Of a DNA stretch of 64,000 nucleotides, positions 50,196 through 64,000 are shown piece after piece. Both the position numbers and the translations under genes were made by a program. How positions within the stretch are numbered: the stretch's first letter is position 1; each line of letters begins with the position of its first letter. Under the pieces are notes generated by a model that did not search any database, was not told the DNA's origin, and worked only from the letters and a program-made list of their open reading frames with translations. The stretch is from Pyrocephalus nanus (Eukaryota > Chordata > Aves > Passeriformes > Tyrannidae): assembly GCA_038380795.1 (NCBI GenBank), contig CM076275.1, forward strand, positions 4,094,501 through 4,158,500. Direction: 5' to 3'.

Positions 50196-53100
50196 TGTCA
50201 TTTTACAGTGGCTTTAGTACTGTTGTATGATAAGATTTTTGGAAAGGAGAAAAAAGAAACCAAAAAAAAGCTTCAGAACAAGGCTTTTAACTAGAACTAC
50301 AGAACCAGTTATTGACAGTTTTCCTTATGAAATTCTAGTTTCCTAAAGAGTATCAGTTCAAAAAAACCAAGGAAGCATGATTGCTGTCCATAAAAAAAAA
50401 ATAAAAATGGCAAAAAACCCCCACTTTCTAGTCATCCTAAAAACAAAGTCCAGCATCAGACAGAAGAGCCACTGCATTGAGAGGAACATGTTCCTATTGC
50501 ACAAGCATCGAGAATGAGACAATCAAAGCCTAATTTCATAGGCAGAAGAGGCCACGTGGATCTATAGAATTAGACTTCAAAGCACATTTTTCCTCTGAAA
50601 TTACACCCCATACTGCAACTCATATTAAGGCCATGAAATCAGAACACTGGAACAAGGGATAGGGCTTGATGCTACTTTTTGTGACGTTTGGTAAACAGAA
50701 GGTGGGAAAGAGGACCAAAGCAACAAAGGATTGCCAGGGGAGTTAAACTTGAAGGCATCTCAAAAGAAATTCTCCAGCAACTAAGTTTTGGAGGGGGTTT
50801 ATTTTGATTTATTGGATAAAAGTGGATTTGATAACAAATCACTCAATGAGCCTTTTATACTCTTTAATAGCACGTGTTCTGGCGTACACTAAAGAATATA
50901 TTCTCTAGAATTAACATTTTAATCTGTACAAAAACAGTTAATGATTTCTACTTGTTATTCCCTCTTTAAAATAGATGAAGATTTGTATAATCTTTTATAA
51001 ATTATCATAACAACCAGATAAGGCTTCACTGCACTGAGTTAACTGCACACAGGTATCTCTGGTTTGCTCTTAATTAGGCATCTTGATCACACTAAACTGC
51101 TAAAACCACCTGGGGAACCACAACGTGTGATTTAAAGAAAGGGACAGTTTGGTATTGCTGTCTGTTCTAATTGTGTTCATTTTACAAGTGTATAAAACAC
51201 CTGAAAGCTCCAAAGAAGCAGCAGCTACCATGGAAGATTAAACATTTTACTTCAGGAAAATCTGGGAAGCTGATGAAGCTGAAAACGCACATTAGTCATT
51301 TTATAAAGTTTGGCTTGCCACCAGTTAAGAAAATATAGGTATCAAAAACAGACAAATACACTGCTAACCATCTGTTACATTTTCTTTTAAAAAATTAGCA
51401 CCAATTCAAGCATCTGAATTCATAGAAAAGCTCGTGACACAACTTGGGTTTTCAAAAAAAAGTTTCTCCCCATCAGAAGACGAGACAACAGCAAATGCTC
51501 TCGGGGTACTGAGGAGCTCTGTGATCAGCAACAAACATCAAATGCTCTTGGTGCCTGATTCCTTTCTCCTCTGCTTTTGTTACCCCAGGAGAGCTGAGCT
51601 ACAGACCCAGCCTGGGAAACAAAGACACAGGGACCTGCTGAGGGACACCCCAGAAAATATCAGGGCTTGGGCTGAGTATTTTAGAGCAGTATCTTCCTGT
51701 GGTGCTCTGGCCTTACCCTCAGCACATCCAGCTACTTTATGATGCATAGCCAAAAAGTCATGAAAAAGGTTTTTTTGTTTATAAAAAGAATCCTAGTGCT
51801 CCCAGCTGGCCGACCCTGCTGTAGGAACAGACATTGCTGTGTCTTTGTTGTGTCTTTATCAAATAGATGGTCAGGTATTCACACTCCTGATTGAGTCACC
51901 CAGTTACAGGATATTTCTCCAATGATCTCTTACCATGTGCTAAATTTCAGCCCATTAAAAAAAAATAAATTAAAAAAAAATTCTGATTTCAAATCTCTGA
52001 AAACAGGTTTAAAGAAACATGCTGATCAAATCTATCAAAATAGTAAAGATGGCAACAAAAATTTAAGCACATTAAACATGTTATGCCATTCCTTTCTATG
52101 CCATATACTGGTTGTATTTAGAAGAATCCTAAAGTGCTTCAAACCCAGCAATTAATAAAGTTGATTTCTTTTTGTGCAAAACTGCAAGCACCTTTTCAAA
52201 AAAATAAGCAGCAGCATCAAGGAATAACCTTAAATAGTTAAATGTATTTTCTCCATTTTGTTTTGAATTCTTGGACCAAAATGATTTGCCATGTTTTCTA
52301 CAACAAATTGCAGAAGAGTGCATTTTATTGGTTTGATTTTATGCTGGACTTGTTATACATATTCTGTTTGAAATAGCGGACCCAGGTGAATTTATATCCA
52401 CAAAGCAACACTGTGGGATTGAAATCCAGCAACTGAAATTTTAGCTACAAAAATAGTCACTTTATAGAACACAAACAGTAACAATGGTTATCTCTCCACT
52501 TTCCTCCAAAACTAATATGAGAAAAGATGGTTTACTTAAAACATTAGTTTAGCTCCAGACATTTTTAGCATGCAGAGTGGGCAAAAAAACTAGTTTGGTA
52601 AGTTGTGTAACAAGCTTTGAGAACATCACTGCCACTCATGTAAGAGACAAACTAAAAAAATGTAAAATAATGAGACAGAACACACTTTTTCTGTCGTATT
52701 TCAACATGTTAAAAAAATAGTCCAAAAAAAAAAAAAATAATCAAAGACACTCTGGAAAAAAAGCAAAGAAACCGTTAGATTCATCCATAGGAACTCAACT
52801 CCAAATTCTGCATCTGGGTGCAGGTGTCCCTGGATCAAAACCAGTTCTGAGCAGGAATTACACACCACGCCCCCCAGGAAAGAATTTGGATCCCAGCAGG
52901 TGGCATCACTAAGGTTTAGCATCAAGCCCTGGTAGAACCCATATGATTTATGTAGAATATACAGGCAAAGGCTGTTCAGCACTTCCCCCCCTCACTGGAT
53001 TGCTGCGAGACCAACCCCAACAGCACCACAAACATTTGTCTGCACTCCAGCCTCTGACCTCCCCACTGACCCTGACTGCAGGGTGGCCCTTCTGACAACA

Positions 53101-54684
53101 CAAGGGTCACCCACCCAGCTCTTGGAGACTCCGGATATCAGTGGTATTTAAATGTCTAAATCCTCCTTCATCCATAAAATTGTAATTTTAAGGAAACCGA
53201 TTTAGCATTTAAAGGTCCTTCCTTTAAGAAAGAAAAATTAAACATATGGAATATTTTTTTTTTCCTTTTAATTAATTTTGAATAAACATGTATATGCTCT
53301 GTTAGGATGTAAAAAGAAGTCGAGAGCCCTCTGGTTCCTAACAGCTTGGGAAACACCCCAACCAACCAGTTGATTTCTAGCTAAGGTTGAGTTTTTCGTT
53401 ATTTTGACAAGAAAACACAAACCCTTACTGGAAACATTACAAAGCTTCAAAGGCTGTTTGCAAACAGTAGTTTCCAGCCCTTAGACTAGTTCAGTTTGTA
53501 TTATCCATGCAGACAAAGCCTTAATTTTGACATTCATTTCTTGCCTTTTTCAGTAAAAACCTACACTTGTCATATCACCGTATTTCCTCAAAGCACACTT
53601 ACAGGCTGCTTACCCAGATTGTAAAAACACCAAGCTTCCCTTTCTAAGTTTTTTTTTTTTTGAGGAAAAATGATATGAGCACAGATGAAATGAACTGTTT
53701 AAAACATACTCCATTTCTGCAATGCCATTCAGCTACTCAGTGTTCATATCTTTGACATCTTTCTGGTAAAATATCTGATTGACAGCCACAGATCCCTCTC
53801 TTTTTCAGGTGAGCAGTTAAGGTTACAGATTGTATCTATGTTGACCACCACTTATTTTAGTCATATTTCTTAACTTGTATACTGCAGTAGTGTTAACACT
53901 ATACAAAGTCTCTCAAAGGAAAGTAACATTCATGTTTACAAAACTGAGCAGTTTCCTTAAGATATATGTATACACACACATTCTTAATCTTTAAATACAT
54001 ATAAATATTTATAAATGCCAAAGTGCAAAAAAAAAAAAAACCAAACCACGGTCAATTGCATCACTTTACACACGTGATTTTTAGTATTAGGAACACAAGT
54101 GATTATATTGCACACCAAACCCTCTGAATTTTTAAACCCCTGCCAAGTTACGTTGCATTTCGCTTTCCGTCAGTGAGGATTGCCGTGGCACTGACAAGCA
54201 TTCCACAAGTGTGGCACTGCATTTCTCTGCAGTCAGGCACGAACAGAAGATGCATGCAGGGCATTTGGAGCCTCCACATGCACCCTGGAGCAGCCTGGGA
54301 GCTGCAGAACGCACCTACCCTGCACGGCTTTGTGTGAGCAGCACCTGCACATCTGCCCTCCTGGAGATTGATGTGCATTTGCAACCGGGTTTTGAATTAA
54401 ACCTGGACTCAAAATCCACAATATTCATGGACATTTCATGCATGTTTTGAAGGCATTCTGTAAAATTCTAAAGCTTCAATGTACGCCACAGCAAGAGGAC
54501 ATTAAAAAAAAAAGGTATGAGACAGCTTTGCTGCAAGATTTACAAATAAACTCAGTTAATCTCAGGGTTGTTTGTTTTTTTTTGTTTTAAGAGTTAAGCT
54601 AACAGTATGTACTAGGAGAAGGTCAGATACCAATTCAAATCATGGAGATAGGACAGTTGTGTTAAAAACATTAAAAGACAACTT

Positions 54685-54762
54685 GAATCACAGAATAATT
54701 TAGGTTAGAAGAGACCTGGAGGTCATCTGGTCCAACCCCCTGTTGTTCTGAGCAGCCCAAGT
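54685..54762 (-). mobile_element. CR1 LINE 3'-end fragment
   Basis: The + strand reads AATCACAGAATAATTTAGGT, then GAAGAGACCTGGAGGTCATC and TGGTCCAACCCCCTG. This is the reverse complement of the CR1 3' end, so the element is on the minus strand, in the same sense as MAPK9. It falls inside the probable MAPK9 3'UTR. Confidence 0.85.
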
Positions 54763-55301
54763 CCAAAAGGAAAAATTCAAATATCCAAACACGAGTGGAA
54801 ACAGAAATAAATCTTTGATAAGTCTTCTAAAGCTCTAAGTGTTAAAATGAAGACAGCACAGTACAACTTCACTTGAAAAAACTGTAAGTCTTGAAAAATG
54901 AAATCCAATAGATGACTTCCATAATGAATCACTCATGTTCATTGTGAACAGGTGTCTTCAGTAATTTTAACTTACATAAATAACAAGGGCCAAAAAAAAA
55001 AAAAAAAAAAAAAAAAGATGCAAAAGAACACAACTTGTACTGTTCTGCTATATGGTAAATGGGTATTTTTAAATGTTTTTCCAGTGACAAAAATGCACTA
55101 AAAATACTTCACATACACTGTCAGTATTCATAGATAAAATTAAGTTATCCATAGGTTTAAAACCAAACAATAAGAAAAAATCCAAGCTCCAATATCCTAC
55201 CATTCAATCAAATAGAGTTTTAAAAATTAGAGGTTCCAGATGGCAATTCTGAAGTTAACATTAACTACTTTCTTAATTTTCATTTCTTTTAACCTTCTGG
55301 G

Positions 55302-55341
55302 ACCTTCATCTTTTTAGTAAAACCTTCATCTTTTTGCTACG
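55302..55341. repeat. Short direct repeat (ACCTTCATCTTTTT twice, 20 bp apart)
   Basis: ACCTTCATCTTTTT occurs at 55302-55315 and again at 55322-55335, inside the probable MAPK9 3'UTR. It is probably a small slippage duplication. Confidence 0.7.
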
Positions 55342-56995
55342 ATGAATAAGCCATTAAAAAGGGGTAAAATTTTAATATAAAAGCAACATTTGCATAAGGA
55401 GAAAGTGCTGCTTTCCTACTCATAAGGTCAGGAACAATGCATAACTTTCTTTTACAAGAGAAATATGTCAGTAATGCAGTGGCTGCCTGGGCCAGTATGT
55501 TTTACAAGTTCTATTTATACATTCAAGTCAAGAGCATCTGGATCGACAGCTAAAGACAGTGCCTTTAAGAAAGTGGTGATTTACCTCATCCTGTACATCT
55601 CTCACTACTCTCACAGTTCTTTATGTGAGTCACACACGAGACCCTTTAGGAACACGTCACTCCTGGGCACTCTGAAGTGAACGTGCACAAACTCACAAGG
55701 GTGTGACATCGAGCAAGTTAATCCCCACTCTGCTGCAAACACGTTTACTAATTGAGGATTGTGCAATGTAACAGGCAATGGTTGTGTTATCTGATTCTGA
55801 AAACTGTATTGGTAAGTCTGAACTGAAACAGCAAATTACCTCCTCCTCTTCTCTGACACTGTATTTAGAAAACATGTATTAAGGATGATTTCCTTCCCCT
55901 GGACAAATAGAGAGGTTTAATAGAGCTGAGCTCTCTTAACTGAATACTTAATTTACAAGTGACTCAAAACTATGGTATTTTTATTTCTTTTATTTACTTG
56001 ATAGATAGAGTGGACCCATTAAAAAAATGGAAAATATTTATGCAGCTTTTCCAGGCTGCAAGTCTCTCCAATTCATCTCTCCTTTTATCAGAGCTTGCAG
56101 TGAATGAAGAGCATCACAGATATCATTTCCTTCTCTGCTTATGTTTGTTAAAGGACCAGTATCACAAGCTAGAAAATACAGAACATTTCAGCACACTCTC
56201 CTCCTCCAAACAGGCACTGCTCCACAGAAAAGTCACTCATCCTTCCTCCAGATTTATTTAAGCCACTGTATCTTCCATCCACATTAAAAAACCTGAAGAA
56301 GTTACGAGACACATACTCACAGGTGAAATACAAAGTCAGGGCTATATTCTTCAAACTTCACATTTATCTCTTCAACAAGAAGATAGAGCAGTTGGAAAGG
56401 GAAGATAGAAAGGGCTCAACTGAAAAAAAAAAAGTGCTAAGTGGAAGAATGAGTGCCCTTTTAAGATAGAACTGAGAGCATTCAACATGTGAGCTCACAC
56501 TTACATACAACACTCCAGTTAAATAAAGCAAACTGCCACAGTCACACACTAAAACAAACTTTCATAGAGGTTATACATTCAAGAAACCTATTAATGAGCA
56601 ATACTGTACTAAAAATGTAAACAACCACTGTGTCACAGAAGCCTGCCAGTGGGGACTGAAGATTGATGAACCCACTGAAGAGGAGTTACTGACTAAAGGC
56701 CTATTGTAACTGCTCACCTGAAATAGGCTGAAACAAAGAAAAGCCTATAATAGTGTCTAAATTCAATTTTTTTTTTTTGTTCTTTAGACATTGATTTGCT
56801 TTCATTCTACAACATTAAGCAGGCAATTTCATAACAACTGAGTAAAAAAAACAGGCATTACTTTAGCAGAACATGCAGAACATGGAGTTTTTTTCTACTT
56901 GGTTCCATTAACTTACAAGCAATTCAGGCCCAATGGAAACAAGAGCTTTTTTTTTTTTTTTTTTTCCCCAAAGTCAGGTCTGCAATCACGGCTGA

Positions 56996-63974
<6,979 letters not shown>

Positions 63975-64000
63975 AGACAGGTTGCCCAGAGAAGCTGTGG
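63975..64000 (+). mobile_element. CR1 LINE fragment, sense, cut by window edge
   Basis: The last bases read CAGGTTGCCCAGAGAAGCTG then TGG, the familiar CR1 3'-region phrase in sense orientation. It lies in a MAPK9 intron, on the strand opposite to MAPK9 transcription. It should continue beyond the window. Confidence 0.7.

Larger units (their letters stand above)
50170..56995 (-). other. MAPK9: Probable MAPK9 3'UTR (extent uncertain)
   Basis: No coding exon is visible between the MAPK9 stop and about 50.2 kb on this strand. The sequence is AU-rich, with many ATTTA-like words and few repeats, as expected for a long vertebrate 3'UTR. Possible AATAAA signals on the minus strand are at 56258-56253, 55994-55989, 55985-55980, 52329-52324 and 50195-50190. 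A 19-T run on the + strand (56947-56965) gives an A-run in the transcript 30 nt after the stop. A CR1 fragment sits at about 54685-54760 and an A25 run at 54992-55016. The left end is set by the most distal signal and is a guess; shorter UTRs are equally possible. Confidence 0.45.

Overview
This is vertebrate nuclear DNA, almost certainly from a bird. The evidence is five degenerate copies of the 3' end of the avian CR1 retroposon, no SINE-like repeats that I could recognise, short introns, and exons of a vertebrate stress-kinase gene. The window is mostly non-coding. Only two genes can be supported from the sequence, and both are incomplete here.

Right end, minus strand (about 50.2-64.0 kb): the 3' half of MAPK9 (JNK2). 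Five coding exons of 183, 125, 64, 72 and 143 nt lie at 60670-60488, 59971-59847, 59383-59320, 57958-57887 and 57138-56996. All have consensus AG/GT borders and compatible phases, and together encode roughly residues 230-424. The residues are JNK2-type rather than JNK1- or JNK3-type. The 5-nt tandem splice acceptor that makes the short (alpha1) and long (alpha2) C-termini in mammals is intact. A long 3'UTR probably runs left of the stop codon, possibly to an AATAAA near 50.19 kb. The kinase N-lobe, activation loop and the alternative exon 6a/6b pair lie beyond the right edge.

Centre, plus strand (47715-47922): one exon encoding a coiled coil that matches the C-terminal coil of the RhoGAP family ARHGAP22/ARHGAP24 (FilGAP). 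It points towards MAPK9, so the two genes are convergent, with stop codons about 9.1 kb apart. In human, ARHGAP22 sits tail-to-tail with MAPK8 and ARHGAP24 tail-to-tail with MAPK10; no such partner is known to me beside human MAPK9. The exon is therefore best read as the third ohnologue of this pair, kept (at least in part) in this bird. This is the most interesting object in the window.

Left 47 kb: no exon could be assigned with confidence. It should be introns of the ARHGAP-like gene and/or intergenic DNA towards RASGEF1C, which is the expected next neighbour. It contains two antisense CR1 fragments and one sense CR1 fragment, many A/T homopolymer runs, a 2 x 36-bp tandem duplication, a few CpG-dense islets and several AT-rich, TAATTA-rich blocks that look like conserved non-coding elements. 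Most open frames here are chance frames.
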